This document shows, piece after piece, positions 37,201 through 45,247 of a DNA stretch of 64,000 nucleotides. The stretch lies in the NCBI RefSeq assembly GCF_946482605.1, contig NZ_CAMLSE010000011.1, forward strand, positions 124,001-188,000, given 5' to 3'. Each line of letters begins with the position of its first letter. Position 1 is the stretch's first letter. The translations under genes were made by a program, and so were the position numbers. The notes beneath the pieces were generated by a model. The model ran no database searches, was not told the DNA's origin, and saw nothing but the letters and a program-made list of their open reading frames with translations. The stretch is from an uncultured Dyadobacter sp. Lineage in GTDB: Bacteria; Bacteroidota; Bacteroidia; Cytophagales; Spirosomataceae.

Positions 37201-37266
37201 GGCCTTTCCAGCATTAAATATCCGATCAGCCGCAAGCTGCTTTTTGGTATCAATTTCACATTGTAA
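34249..37266 (+). CDS. SusC/RagA family TonB-dependent outer-membrane transporter
   Basis: 1005 residues. Signal peptide (FITAFGLSVSLQASLAAV), CarboxypepD_reg domain (VTGKVVSTDKEGLPGVSI; GTTTDADGTFSI), TonB-box-like LDEVVVVGYSAKK, plug (SVTVLKDVAATGLYGSRAANGVIIV), then the beta-barrel ending ISRKLLFGINFTL with the terminal aromatic-x-aromatic pattern of outer-membrane proteins. No STN domain. It works with the SusD 12 bases downstream. The protein is of normal length and is not a close match to the first SusC at 4956-8051, so the pairs probably import different ligands. No carbohydrate-active enzyme is adjacent. Confidence 0.96.
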   Translation: MKDLYKQFLRFSFITAFGLSVSLQASLAAVPGGTEKRDANGASKQLDYTVTGKVVSTDKEGLPGVSIIEKGTNKGTTTDADGTFSINLTNQGTTLIFSFIGYATKEVMVDGATNLNVILEADVRGLDEVVVVGYSAKKVRYLSSAVSTISSKKLRDVTSNELPNLLQGKAPGVVVSTGSGDPTSAARVVIRGSGTISAGSSPLYVVDGNIDGTYNPVDVESVTVLKDVAATGLYGSRAANGVIIVNTKMGKAGKTEINFNNTFGFAEATMGKFRMMNAQELYDFQSTFYPREASVLNRNTNWWNEAFRTAFVNNHNISLSGGSDKTTFYVSGNYYKEQGTVVENDKTGYNFRTNLKSQLTKRLTGAVLFNAQYTRDNYQNSNTLYDAYVNLPFDPAYENGAPTDGRSYPNWLGRDRENFLHSIQYNFANAKSLRTSLDVNLDYDLTDKITLSSYNRAVFGNGSGATYYDRRTKQGGANGGELYNNNDNNYRLLTSNRVRYAEEFGKHNLTVLGVAEAETSFSEAKTVSGKGLPAGQDVLSVATDILVSPTGSSQQVAFRKFLGQADYNYDNRYFLVASLVNEFSSLFGKNNSSANFYQFGASWVLSNENFLKDNKILTFAKLRLSHGTVGNAAIPNFASLGLYTISQDASYAGIPGASPFQKGNPDLTWEKIKSSNLGVDISLWGRVDVALDIYNKKSEDLLYQKPLTATTGYSYVWVNAGSVRNRGLEFSVTSNNLTGKQLTWETSLNMAFNRNKILELSGGAATFRPGNRLPLAAGHDMGEFNLPIWAGVNPENGDPQWEKVVTDANGNVTRELTNSYSSVQTAQSRQFTGKSTNPTFTGGITNTLSYKGLTFSAFFNFVSGNWVYNESRFYFDNDGLYESYNNMVLPKKWSRWAKPGDIATHPKPIVGGNKDSNQSSSRYLEDGSFIRLRNVRLGYDIPLTAIKRIGFSRANIFVSADNLWTGTKFTGPDPESSMSFEDTPGLSSIKYPISRKLLFGINFTL

Positions 37267-37278
37267 TATTTCAGAAAT

Positions 37279-38778
37279 ATGAAATTCATAAAATCAAAGT
37301 TACTACTGGCATTCGGCCTGGTATCGATGCTGTCGTGCGAGCAGTATTTCGATCCGACTACCTCCATTGACGAAACTACTGCGCTGGCCAACGAGTCGGA
37401 TGTACAGACCGTGACGATCGGCACTTACGCTTTTTTGAATAAGGCCAACTACACGTACAGCGGCCACATTATGATGGAATATCCCAGCGACGAGATCGCG
37501 CAGGGACAGATCTCATCCAACGACTTCACCCGCATTTACAGGTATACCCATATTAACACATCCACGCACGCGACCGCGTACTGGAGCCAGTGCTACAAGG
37601 TGATCGCCGCGACGAACAAGGTGATCGGTTTCGTCTCCAACGAGGCTTCCAATGAACTACGCCAGCTAAAAGGGGAAAATCTGTTCCTGCGCGCAATGGC
37701 CCATTTCAACATGGTCAGAATGTTCGGAAGACCTTATACGCAAGAAAACGGAAACAATCCGGGTGTGCCTATTTTACGTGAAGGCCTCGACGACAATGCC
37801 GTCACCACCCTGGCGCGATCGACGGTGAAAGAAGTATACGATTTTGTGATCACCGATCTCTTGCAAGCCGCAGAGCTGATGTCCGTCAAAAAAACGAACA
37901 TTTACGCTTCCAAAGAGGTGGCATATGCGCTACTCGCAAAGGTGTATCTATTCAAAGGGGATAATGCTAATGCATTGAAATACGCCAACATGGTGATTGA
38001 TAGCGGCCGGTATACTTTACTGTCGTCTTCCAACTTCCCCAACTATTTCAGGCTTGTACCTGAAAACAATACCGAAACGATTTTTGCGGTCCGCCATACG
38101 AGTGTTCAGATCGCCGGGATCGGCACGATGTACATCAGTTCCGACAGGTCGGGCGCTCCGCTGGCGCAGGGTGTGAGCGGCTGGGCCGAGTTATATGCTT
38201 CTCAAAAGTATATAGACTTCCTTGCACAGCATCCGGAAGATCTGAGAAAATCCTTTGTGACGCCGTACAAGCTGAACGGGGAATTGCAGACCAATAAAAA
38301 GCTGACGCCCGCAACACCCATGTACTACATCAACAAGTACACCTTGCAGGATAATGTGATCAATGCATCCTCCCCGGTTTATCTCCGGCTGGCCGACATC
38401 TACCTCATCCGGGCAGAAGCCAATGCGAAACTGGGCAATACGGCCGATGCACTGGCTGATGTGAACCTGATCCGCACCCGGGCCGGACTCACCGGAACTG
38501 CCCTTTACACCACAGCCAACCTGGCGACGGCAGGCAAGTCGATCCTGGATGTGGTACTGGAAGAGCGCTTCCTGGAACTGGCATTTGAAGGGCACCGCGT
38601 TTACGACTTGTTCCGAAATGGTCGCCCGATGGTGCGCAACTATCCGGGAACGCACGCGCAAAACAATACCCCCACCACCGACACACGGCAGACGGTGCTG
38701 GCAACCGATCCCAGGGTAGTTTTCTTTATTCCCCAAACAGAAATAGACCAGAACAAGAACCTGGTCCAAAATCCCTAA
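37279..38778 (+). CDS. SusD/RagB family nutrient-binding lipoprotein
   Basis: 499 residues. Lipoprotein signal (LLLAFGLVSMLSCEQYF, Cys20). N-terminal helical segment, SusD-like TPR helices (CYKVIAATNKVIGFV; RQLKGENLFLRAMAHFNMVRMFGRPY), and the family's C-terminal motif DVVLEERFLELAFEGHRVYDLFRNG, ending FFIPQTEIDQNKNLVQNP. Partner of the SusC gene just upstream; together they take up an oligomer of unknown type. A terminator follows 80 bases after the stop, so the operon ends here. Confidence 0.96.
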   Translation: MKFIKSKLLLAFGLVSMLSCEQYFDPTTSIDETTALANESDVQTVTIGTYAFLNKANYTYSGHIMMEYPSDEIAQGQISSNDFTRIYRYTHINTSTHATAYWSQCYKVIAATNKVIGFVSNEASNELRQLKGENLFLRAMAHFNMVRMFGRPYTQENGNNPGVPILREGLDDNAVTTLARSTVKEVYDFVITDLLQAAELMSVKKTNIYASKEVAYALLAKVYLFKGDNANALKYANMVIDSGRYTLLSSSNFPNYFRLVPENNTETIFAVRHTSVQIAGIGTMYISSDRSGAPLAQGVSGWAELYASQKYIDFLAQHPEDLRKSFVTPYKLNGELQTNKKLTPATPMYYINKYTLQDNVINASSPVYLRLADIYLIRAEANAKLGNTADALADVNLIRTRAGLTGTALYTTANLATAGKSILDVVLEERFLELAFEGHRVYDLFRNGRPMVRNYPGTHAQNNTPTTDTRQTVLATDPRVVFFIPQTEIDQNKNLVQNP

Positions 38779-38858
38779 TTATAGCAGGGCAGTAACAGAG
38801 CAGGCCGAAAAGCAAGGCTCAGCAGAAGCTGCCGAGGTTCATACCTGCTCAAACCACC

Positions 38859-38893
38859 AAAAAGCCTCGTTTCATAACGATTCGGGGCTTTTT
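38859..38893 (+). terminator. Rho-independent terminator of the SusC/SusD operon
   Basis: AAAAAGCCTCG (38859-38869) pairs with CGGGGCTTTTT (38883-38893), with one G-U pair, leaving a 13-base loop, and the descending arm ends in five T. Strong intrinsic terminator in the plus direction, 80 bases past the SusD stop. Confidence 0.75.
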
Positions 38894-39019
38894 GCCGGAT
38901 ACCCATTCCCTCTTATCGAAGCATTAACGCCAGAATTTTTCCTCCAACGGATCACTCTGAACGAACCTTTTGCTCCATTTGGCCCTTATTCTCTTTTCAC
39001 CTACTACTTCAATCCACCC

Positions 39020-39610
39020 ATGGAATATACCGATCTACTGAGACAAATTGAGTTTATCAAGGAAGTTGATAAGCTTAAATACATTCTTCGTAAAACAAAG
39101 CTCATCAATAGTGATCGCAACGAGAATGACGCAGAGCACAGCTGGCACCTGGCGCTGATGGCCGTTGTTTTGTCCGGGCATGCGAACTTTCCGGTCGATT
39201 TGCTCCGGGTTATTAAAATGCTGCTGATCCACGACATTGTGGAAATAGACGCCGGCGATACCTTCATTTACGATACGCAAAAAAGTCACAGCAATACACA
39301 CGAAGAAAGGAAAGCCGCCAACCGCATCTTTGGACTATTACCTGAGCATCAAGCGAATGAGTTGATCGATATATGGGAGGAGTTCGAAGAAGGAAAAACA
39401 AATGAAGCGAAGTTTGCCCGGGCGATGGACCGGCTTGAACCCTTGCTTCAAAATACTTCGAACAATGGCGGCACCTGGAATGAGTTCGATGTAAATTATG
39501 AAAAGGTTTATGCCAAAAAACAGGTTATCCAACAGGGTTCCGATCTCATCTGGCACTTCGCAGAGCAGCTCATCAATGAGAGCGTTGAAAAAGGGATCTT
39601 AAAAAAGTAA
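39020..39610 (+). CDS. HD-domain phosphohydrolase (YfbR/HDDC2-like)
   Basis: 196 residues. The metal-binding residues of the HD fold are in order: His in NENDAEHSWHLALMAVVL, the His-Asp pair in IKMLLIHDIVEIDAGDT, and a downstream Asp in KFARAMDRLEPLLQN. This is the arrangement of the YfbR/HDDC2 family, which are metal-dependent 5'-deoxynucleotidases. Here the substrate is only inferred. The gene stands alone after the SusC/SusD terminator. Confidence 0.88.
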   Translation: MEYTDLLRQIEFIKEVDKLKYILRKTKLINSDRNENDAEHSWHLALMAVVLSGHANFPVDLLRVIKMLLIHDIVEIDAGDTFIYDTQKSHSNTHEERKAANRIFGLLPEHQANELIDIWEEFEEGKTNEAKFARAMDRLEPLLQNTSNNGGTWNEFDVNYEKVYAKKQVIQQGSDLIWHFAEQLINESVEKGILKK

Positions 39611-39703
39611 AATCCCGGCCTTACTGGTGCTAGTTGCAAAGGATATGTAAAAGTTTGTTAAACTACCAAAGACTTTGCCCAGTGTAATGCGTTGTGCCGC
39701 GGC

Positions 39704-39732
39704 ACCTCCCGCCTGAAAGCGCTGTCAAACAA
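39704..39732 (+). repeat. Dispersed intergenic repeat, copy B
   Basis: Same order ACCT, CGC, TGAAAGCGCT, CAAACAA as copy A at 2085-2111, with two extra bases between the last two blocks. It lies in the gap between the HD-domain and reductase genes, in the same orientation relative to the window. Unlike copy A, its hairpin potential is weak, which favours sequence rather than shape as the conserved feature. Confidence 0.4.
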
Positions 39733-39797
39733 ATTCCCGCGGTTGGGAAGTTAGGAAGTTCACACCGGGTACTTATTCTGAATAAAAGGCAATCAAA

Positions 39798-40367
39798 ATG
39801 AGAAAGGTAGTTTTATTTGCGCACATCTCTCTGGATGGTTTCGCGGGAGACGTGAATGGCGGCCTCGGCTTTCTGACCTACGATCAGGAGTTGCAGCAAT
39901 ACGCCGGAGAGCTGGTCAAAACCGTGGGCGCTCCTTTATATGGAAAAACCACTTACCAGTTGATGGAAGGTTACTGGCCCTCTGTATTAAACAATCCAAA
40001 TGCCGACAAGCATTCGCTCGAACACGCGCAATGGGTGCATCAGATTCCCAAAGTAGTATTCTCCACGACACTGGACGGTGTGAGCTGGAACAATACGACA
40101 CTGATCAAAGACAATGTGGTGGAGGCAGTTAGCAAGCTCAAAGAAGAGCTCGGCAAAGACCTGGTGATATTCGGCAGCCCCGGTCTTGCCAAAAATTTCA
40201 TGAAACTGGGACTGATCGATGAATATAAACTAACGCTGCACCCTGTGATACTGGGTAATGGCATCAGCCTGTTCGAAGACGACATGTCGAAAAGCAGCCT
40301 GAAATTACTGGAAAGCAGAACGCTTCAATCGGGTGTAGTGACATTGCACTACGAAGTTAGCCGTTAA
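39798..40367 (+). CDS. RibD C-terminal/dihydrofolate-reductase-like protein
   Basis: 189 residues. N-terminal MRKVVLFAHISLDGFAGDVNG, LYGKTTYQLMEGYWP, the strand WVHQIPKVVFSTTLDGVSW, nucleotide-binding DLVIFGSPGLAKNFMKLGLIDEYKLTLHPVILGNGISLF: all typical of the YyaP/YwjB RibD_C family, which uses NADPH and has the dihydrofolate reductase fold. The substrate of these small stand-alone members is unknown. A bidirectional terminator follows. Confidence 0.93.
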   Translation: MRKVVLFAHISLDGFAGDVNGGLGFLTYDQELQQYAGELVKTVGAPLYGKTTYQLMEGYWPSVLNNPNADKHSLEHAQWVHQIPKVVFSTTLDGVSWNNTTLIKDNVVEAVSKLKEELGKDLVIFGSPGLAKNFMKLGLIDEYKLTLHPVILGNGISLFEDDMSKSSLKLLESRTLQSGVVTLHYEVSR

Positions 40368-40372
40368 TGGGA

Positions 40373-40417
40373 GAACGTTGCCCGGCGGCAGACCGGGCAA
40401 CGTTCATCGCGTTTTTT
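40373..40417. terminator. Bidirectional terminator, perfect 13-bp stem
   Basis: GAACGTTGCCCGG (40373-40385) and CCGGGCAACGTTC (40393-40405) pair perfectly around the loop CGGCAGA, and a run of six T follows at 40412-40417 in the plus direction. It serves the reductase gene and the convergent luciferase-like gene. Confidence 0.8.
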
Positions 40418-40424
40418 AACAGCA

Positions 40425-41447
40425 TCAGGAACTGAAAACACTTTCATGCTGCGCGCTTTTCAGGACTTCATAGCTGTGGATACGCGCCTCGGGGTCATAA
40501 ATGTGGCTGGTGACCATCAACTCGTCAAGCTGCGTACGTTGTTGAAAATAAGCCAGATCACTGCTGATTTTTTTTCTGTCGCCAATGAACGTGTATTTCA
40601 TCATCTCTCTCACGGCAGCTTCCTCATATTCTCCCCAGAGCCCATCCATACTCGCTACGGGTGGCTGCAAAGGCCGGCGCTTGCCGGTGATAATTCCGGT
40701 AGCCAACTGAAAGAAAGAGGTCGCCAGACGCTCCGCTTCTTCCGTGGTATCTGCGGCGATCACGTTCACGCAAGCCATGACATACGGCTGGGCAAGATAT
40801 GGTGACGGTCTGAAATTCCGGCGGTAGAGCTCTATGGCACTGAGGAAATGGGCGGGCGCAAAGTGGCTTGCAAATGCATAGGGCAATCCCAGATGCGCAG
40901 CCAGTCGCGCACTGTCGGTACTTGAACCGAGTATCCAGATCGGTATGTCGAGCCCCTCGCCGGGGATTGCGCGTACTTTGGAATTACTGTTATCTGCGGA
41001 AAAATAGGTTTGCAATGCCTGCACGTCGTCCGGAAAATCCTGGGCTGATTCCATATAGTTACGCCTCAGCGCGCGGGCGGTAACCTGGTCTGTGCCGGGC
41101 GCTCGTCCTAGTCCGAGGTCGATGCGGCCGGGGTACAGGGAGGCAAGCGTACCGAACTGCTCGGCAATGACCAGGGGCGCGTGATTGGGCAACATAATGC
41201 CGCCGCTGCCCACCCGGATGGTGGTTGTACCTCCTGCAATGTATCCTATCAGCACCGAGGTGGCCGAGCTGGCGACACTCGCCATATTATGATGCTCCGC
41301 GAGCCAGTAACGTTTGTAGCCGAGTTCCTCGACACGCTTGGCGAGCCGGAGGCTGTTCCTGAATGTCGCAGCCGCATTGTTTCCTTCCGTGATCGGCGCC
41401 AGATCAAGAATGGAAAATGGTATATCCTGAATAAGTTTATCTGCCAT
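40425..41447 (-). CDS. LLM class flavin-dependent oxidoreductase (luciferase-like)
   Basis: 340 residues. The bacterial-luciferase-like fold is evident from [90 protein letters not shown] and [25 protein letters not shown]. This is the MsnO8-type LLM group. Such enzymes use FMNH2 from a partner reductase to oxidise aliphatic or aromatic compounds; the substrate is not predictable. A 9-bp inverted repeat lies directly upstream of its start. It is the next gene after the beta-lactamase on the same strand going upstream to downstream reading is beta-lactamase first at 42338, so the two may not be co-transcribed because 96 bases separate them in the order oxidoreductase then beta-lactamase. Confidence 0.93.
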   Translation of the reverse strand: MADKLIQDIPFSILDLAPITEGNNAAATFRNSLRLAKRVEELGYKRYWLAEHHNMASVASSATSVLIGYIAGGTTTIRVGSGGIMLPNHAPLVIAEQFGTLASLYPGRIDLGLGRAPGTDQVTARALRRNYMESAQDFPDDVQALQTYFSADNSNSKVRAIPGEGLDIPIWILGSSTDSARLAAHLGLPYAFASHFAPAHFLSAIELYRRNFRPSPYLAQPYVMACVNVIAADTTEEAERLATSFFQLATGIITGKRRPLQPPVASMDGLWGEYEEAAVREMMKYTFIGDRKKISSDLAYFQQRTQLDELMVTSHIYDPEARIHSYEVLKSAQHESVFSS

Positions 41448-41452
41448 ATCGA

Positions 41453-41482
41453 TTTATTAACGATGGTAATGCTGTTAATAAA
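41453..41482. promoter_or_regulatory. 9-bp inverted repeat upstream of the LLM oxidoreductase gene
   Basis: TTTATTAAC (41453-41461) and GTTAATAAA (41474-41482), twelve bases apart, form a perfect dyad that lies 6-35 bases ahead of the oxidoreductase ATG (minus strand, 41447). The position and spacing fit a dimeric repressor site. Confidence 0.4.
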
Positions 41483-41543
41483 AAGCATTTAATCAGCTCG
41501 CGAGTTCCTTTTTACCAACAAAAACCTGCGTATCGGGTAGCCT

Positions 41544-42338
41544 TTACAATGCGCCAAGCTGCGTCAATACAGCCTTCGTAATCGTTTTCCGGCAGTTTCC
41601 AAAATCCGGGTTCACATCACTCCGCTTCTTGATAATCCTTGTTGCAAAAAAGTAGACATTGTCTTTTCGTTCCACATATCCGACCCACCATCCGATATCA
41701 TTGCCGTCGACGCGCGTCCACCCGGTTTTGGCACGAAGGGTATGATCCATCGTTTGCTCATTGCTCATTACTTTTTTCAGGACTTCTACATTCCGTTTCG
41801 AGAATGGCGCTTTGCCCTCATAAACTTTGATCAGAAAAGCGACCTGATTTTGGGGCGATACACCGAACGGGCCGAAATTCCAGAAATCACTGCCCTTTTC
41901 GGTAAGATTACCATTCCCGTAGCCGGCGAGTTTGAGATAATGCGCATACCGCTCACGCCCGATCTTTTTGGCCAGTTCAATAAACGCCCATCCGGCGGAT
42001 ATCTCAAAAGCTTCCTTCACGGTGATGTCCCTGTAAATGTCCGGGCGGTAGCCATAAAGCGTGGTATCCGTAGAGCCGGGCCATTTGACGACTTCATTTT
42101 CATCCTTAATCACCCCTGATTCCAGTGCGATAAGCAGGTTGATTACCTTGAACGTCGAAGCAGGCTGCGTTTCACTCTTCGAAGCCACTTCATCACTGAT
42201 GATCCATTTTTGCTTTTTGTAATCGTAAATCGTGATGCTGCCGGTGCTGTTGCAGTTCTTGAAAGGTGTAATGAGGTCTGGCTGCGCAAAGGTTTGAAAG
42301 TGGCAAAACAGAAGGAGAAAGAATAACTTGATTTTCAT
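41544..42338 (-). CDS. Class D beta-lactamase (OXA family)
   Basis: 264 residues with signal peptide (MKIKLFFLLLFCHFQTFAQ). Class D motifs in order: Ser61-Thr-Phe-Lys64 in QPASTFKV, with the Lys that is normally carbamylated; Ser114-Ala-Gly116 in the second motif, where most class D enzymes have SxV; Tyr140-Gly-Asn142; WNFGP; and Lys204-Thr-Gly-Trp207. It is a secreted periplasmic or lipidated-free enzyme that should hydrolyse beta-lactams; the spectrum cannot be read. There is no mobile element around it, so it is probably an intrinsic chromosomal gene. A promoter candidate lies just upstream. Confidence 0.93.
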   Translation of the reverse strand: MKIKLFFLLLFCHFQTFAQPDLITPFKNCNSTGSITIYDYKKQKWIISDEVASKSETQPASTFKVINLLIALESGVIKDENEVVKWPGSTDTTLYGYRPDIYRDITVKEAFEISAGWAFIELAKKIGRERYAHYLKLAGYGNGNLTEKGSDFWNFGPFGVSPQNQVAFLIKVYEGKAPFSKRNVEVLKKVMSNEQTMDHTLRAKTGWTRVDGNDIGWWVGYVERKDNVYFFATRIIKKRSDVNPDFGNCRKTITKAVLTQLGAL

Positions 42339-42363
42339 GGCGTTTTATGATTGCTTTTTTTTC

Positions 42364-42391
42364 GCAAGATAATAACCATAGCTGTTCCAAA
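42364..42391 (-). promoter_or_regulatory. Candidate promoter of the beta-lactamase gene
   Basis: On the minus strand TTTG (42391-42388), 16 bases, then TATCTTGC (42371-42364). This resembles the Bacteroidota -33 TTTG and -7 TAnnTTTG pair, and TATCTTGC is also found ahead of the kinase at 27822. The predicted start of transcription would be about 20 bases before the ATG at 42338. Confidence 0.4.
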
Positions 42392-42555
42392 ACCCCGATG
42401 CTACCGTTCGTGGGTATTTTTTTCCGGATAATCTATTGCATGGGATAATGGTTAAGGATGGAGAAAGCAACCCTGGTCAATTACGGCAAAGGCCTGTCGA
42501 ATGAAGTTTCACCAAGGGAGGCTTACCCGATGAAGCGCCCTCGCGCTACTTCCTT

Positions 42556-43992
42556 TTATCTCTGATACACCTCCACCTCATAAAGCGAATAACCCCATTT
42601 GCCTGGTGCGCGTTTTTGGGCCAGAATTTTGACATACCTGGCCTGCACCGGTGAAAATGTGAGATTATCCAATTTCCCATCGCCCTGTTTGACGTCGGCA
42701 ACCGTTTGCCATTTTTCTCCGGACTGTGAAGTCTGCACCTGATAGGCAGCGGCATAGGAAGCTTCCCAATGCAGCGCTACCCGACCGACAGCGTAGGTTT
42801 GGAGCAGATCAATGGTTACCCACGCCGAATCCGCGGAAGCACTGGACCAGCGGGTTGTGGAGTCGCCATCCACCAGGTTCCCGGCGTCAAACATCGCGCT
42901 TTGGTTTTCACTCGACGAAACTTTGACGCTATTGCCCAGGTAAGAGGCAATATTGCCTTTCCCATCCTCAACAATATTGATATTCAACTCCGCAGCCGAT
43001 GCCCCGGCTTTGCTTTTTGCCGATATAATGGCCTTTCCTTTACCCGTTTTCCCTGTCAGGCTGATATTGATGCTCTGGTCGGAGCCGGCCCTGACGGTGA
43101 AAAGGTCCGGGCTTGTCCCGTTTTTTATTTCAAAGTTAATGTCGTCATGATCGCTGTTTGTGAAGCTCCGCACATAGGCAATATTGTCATAGGAGGAGCG
43201 CCGGTTTGAGATAGGTTTGGGGTCAATGGCCTGGATAAGCGGAATGCCGACGAGCCACCGGACTCCATTTACAAGCAGTTTCTGGTAGCCCTGGTTGTCT
43301 TTGGCATGCTGGTCATGGCCCAATGTCAGGCTCATCACTTTGCCCTTGCCCACAGGATGCCACCACATGACCGGGTGATTTTCTGCGCGGGCAATGACGT
43401 GAAATTCAGATTTGGATGGTTGGAAATAATAAAGCTCATCCGTAGTCATAAAATCGTCGACCACGCTCGAAACCGGGTGTTCTGACTTTCTCCGAAACGC
43501 ATATTCATAACCCCAAAACTCCATGTTATCAGTATGGACTTTAAACATCGCCGGCTCGGTAGATGGTCCACCAATGAAGATCCCGCCCATTAGCTGCTCG
43601 TATTTATCCCAGTTAAGAAAGCTCAGCAAACCACAATGGAGGGTCAGGAAAGGCTTACCTCCCGCTATAAAACGCTCCATGGCAGCCAATTGCTCCGCAT
43701 CGGGCGTCAGAAACAGCGAGTTACTGATCAAAAGATCATAAGCTCCTAGGGTCTGATCGTTGAGCATGGCCAGGTCGGTGGTAGTATCCAGCTCGACGAC
43801 GTTCTCCAATATCTGTAAGATCTTCCTGTTTTGAAACGCATGCTTCCAAGGCGGGCAATTGTCCTTTTGAACTATGGTATTGCCGCTGCCAGTGATGATA
43901 AGTGCCTTCGGCTTGTGCTGGCAAAAACCGGGCATTACGTTAAAGAAAAGCGTAAAAATAAGTGCTGCCGGTAACAGGCTTCTGATTTTCAT
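42556..43992 (-). CDS. ThuA-domain protein with C-terminal discoidin (F5/8 type C) domain
   Basis: 478 residues, secreted (signal peptide ending GFCQ). The first 235 residues are a ThuA/trehalose-utilisation-like domain with a glutamine-amidotransferase fold: KALIITGSGNTIVQKDN, QTLGAYDLLISNSLFLTP, GKPFLTLHCGLLSFLNW and HPVMWWHPVGKGKVMSLTLGHD. A linker domain follows, then a discoidin-like carbohydrate-binding domain (NLVDGDSTTRWSSASADSAWVTIDLLQTYAVGRVALHWE; ARYVKILAQKR). Similar proteins occur in carbohydrate-utilisation loci of Bacteroidota, where they are believed to bind or modify sugars. It lies 44 bases downstream of the anti-sigma/barrel gene, so it could be part of that regulon. Confidence 0.88.
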   Translation of the reverse strand: MKIRSLLPAALIFTLFFNVMPGFCQHKPKALIITGSGNTIVQKDNCPPWKHAFQNRKILQILENVVELDTTTDLAMLNDQTLGAYDLLISNSLFLTPDAEQLAAMERFIAGGKPFLTLHCGLLSFLNWDKYEQLMGGIFIGGPSTEPAMFKVHTDNMEFWGYEYAFRRKSEHPVSSVVDDFMTTDELYYFQPSKSEFHVIARAENHPVMWWHPVGKGKVMSLTLGHDQHAKDNQGYQKLLVNGVRWLVGIPLIQAIDPKPISNRRSSYDNIAYVRSFTNSDHDDINFEIKNGTSPDLFTVRAGSDQSINISLTGKTGKGKAIISAKSKAGASAAELNINIVEDGKGNIASYLGNSVKVSSSENQSAMFDAGNLVDGDSTTRWSSASADSAWVTIDLLQTYAVGRVALHWEASYAAAYQVQTSQSGEKWQTVADVKQGDGKLDNLTFSPVQARYVKILAQKRAPGKWGYSLYEVEVYQR

Positions 43993-44035
43993 AAGACATG
44001 ATAAGGGTAAATGCCCGGTTTTCGGGTGGGGTGAT

Positions 44036-45247
44036 TTAATGTTTCGAACCCACTGTCAACCGCAATTGCACGCCCACCGAAGTAAGTTGCAACCTCTCGG
44101 CGGTCGTGGGTCCGATCGGATACTTCACATAGGGTTCAAGTTCGACAGCGGTGTTTTGCAGCCGGTAATGAAACCCCAGCCCCAGATAAATCGGGGTCGC
44201 CAGGGCCCATTCGCCTTTGTGGTCACGCTGGGTAGTCGTGCTCAGTTCTTCAACCGTTTGAGTTGAAACCAGAACCGGCCCGCCCGGGGTTTCCGAGAAA
44301 GTTGAGATCGTCCTGCTGGTTTTATACAGGTAATCCGCCTCCTGCCTGATGCTGCTTTGCAGGGAAATTCCTCCTATTGCATTGATCCCCAACATTTTAT
44401 AAGTCTTTAACCTGTATTGTACCTGCAACGGGACTTCCAGATTAACCCAATGGTAGCGCACGCGCTGCAACTGGGCAGCTCCTGCCGAGGCCACCAGCAC
44501 CGCCGGCTCTTCCACATTCAGGGACTGCTTGCTTCCGTAAAGCCCGGTTACGAACGCCATTCTGGTTGAAAGCGGAATAGCCAGGGATCCTCCTACACCA
44601 TAGTTCAGCTCCCGGCTGGTATGGGCGGCCCGGTTGGACTGCTGCGAGACGCCAATGCCAAAACGAATCGGCCGTGCGGGCCTCGCGGGCGCATCCATGG
44701 ATTCACGTCCCACGCGGATTTGCACTTTACCGAAACGAACAATCGATGACCTGAAAGGCAGAGGCTGTATCAGACCGGGGCTCAGCTCGTCGGCCGCGCG
44801 ATCGGGAGCGGGCGCTTGACGATCCGTCGGAGCATCCGCCACCTCGGTCGCCAAGGCCGTCGCAAAGTCCGCGGGATTTTGCCGGTTTGGCGACAGACCA
44901 TTCCGGCGGTTGGTATGGTTTTCAGCTTTTTTTGCAACGCTTTCGCCGTCAGAAGCGTTGGGCTGGTGCCGTTTCTCCCGATCCGGAGACGTGTTGCTCC
45001 CGATCTCCTTTTTCGCAATGCCGTGCTTTGTGATATTGCCCCTGTTGATGATCCGGTTGGTCAGCAAGGCCGCTCCCAAAATGATTACCAAGGCCGCTGC
45101 ACTCAGGTAGTAGAACAGCATGCGCCTTTTACGTCCTTTTGCCGCGCGGAAGCGTTCAAAATCCTTCCAGGCATCCCGTTGATAGGGTTTGGTATGCTCG
45201 TAAAGCTGACCGAGCATTCGTTTGCCGAGCGGTTCCTGATCCGACAT
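44036..45247 (-). CDS. Putative dual-membrane-spanning anti-sigma factor (Dma-like)
   Basis: 403 residues in four parts. Residues 1-42 are cytoplasmic and charged (LYEHTKPYQRDAWKDFERFRAAKGRKRR), the size and place of an anti-sigma segment. Residues 43-63 are one membrane helix (MLFYYLSAAALVIILGAALLT). About 64-185 form a low-complexity Asn/Asp/Arg/Pro-rich linker that could cross the periplasm. Residues 190-403 look like an outer-membrane beta-barrel (IRFGIGVSQQSN, NYGVGGSLAIPLSTRMAFVTGLYG, VNLEVPLQVQYRL, PIYLGLGFHYRL, ELEPYVKYPIG, VGVQLRLTVG). It overlaps the sigma stop codon by one base (TAATG). This matches the dual membrane-spanning anti-sigma factors described in Bacteroides thetaiotaomicron. 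The role here is inferred from architecture and position. Confidence 0.82.
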   Translation of the reverse strand: MSDQEPLGKRMLGQLYEHTKPYQRDAWKDFERFRAAKGRKRRMLFYYLSAAALVIILGAALLTNRIINRGNITKHGIAKKEIGSNTSPDREKRHQPNASDGESVAKKAENHTNRRNGLSPNRQNPADFATALATEVADAPTDRQAPAPDRAADELSPGLIQPLPFRSSIVRFGKVQIRVGRESMDAPARPARPIRFGIGVSQQSNRAAHTSRELNYGVGGSLAIPLSTRMAFVTGLYGSKQSLNVEEPAVLVASAGAAQLQRVRYHWVNLEVPLQVQYRLKTYKMLGINAIGGISLQSSIRQEADYLYKTSRTISTFSETPGGPVLVSTQTVEELSTTTQRDHKGEWALATPIYLGLGFHYRLQNTAVELEPYVKYPIGPTTAERLQLTSVGVQLRLTVGSKH

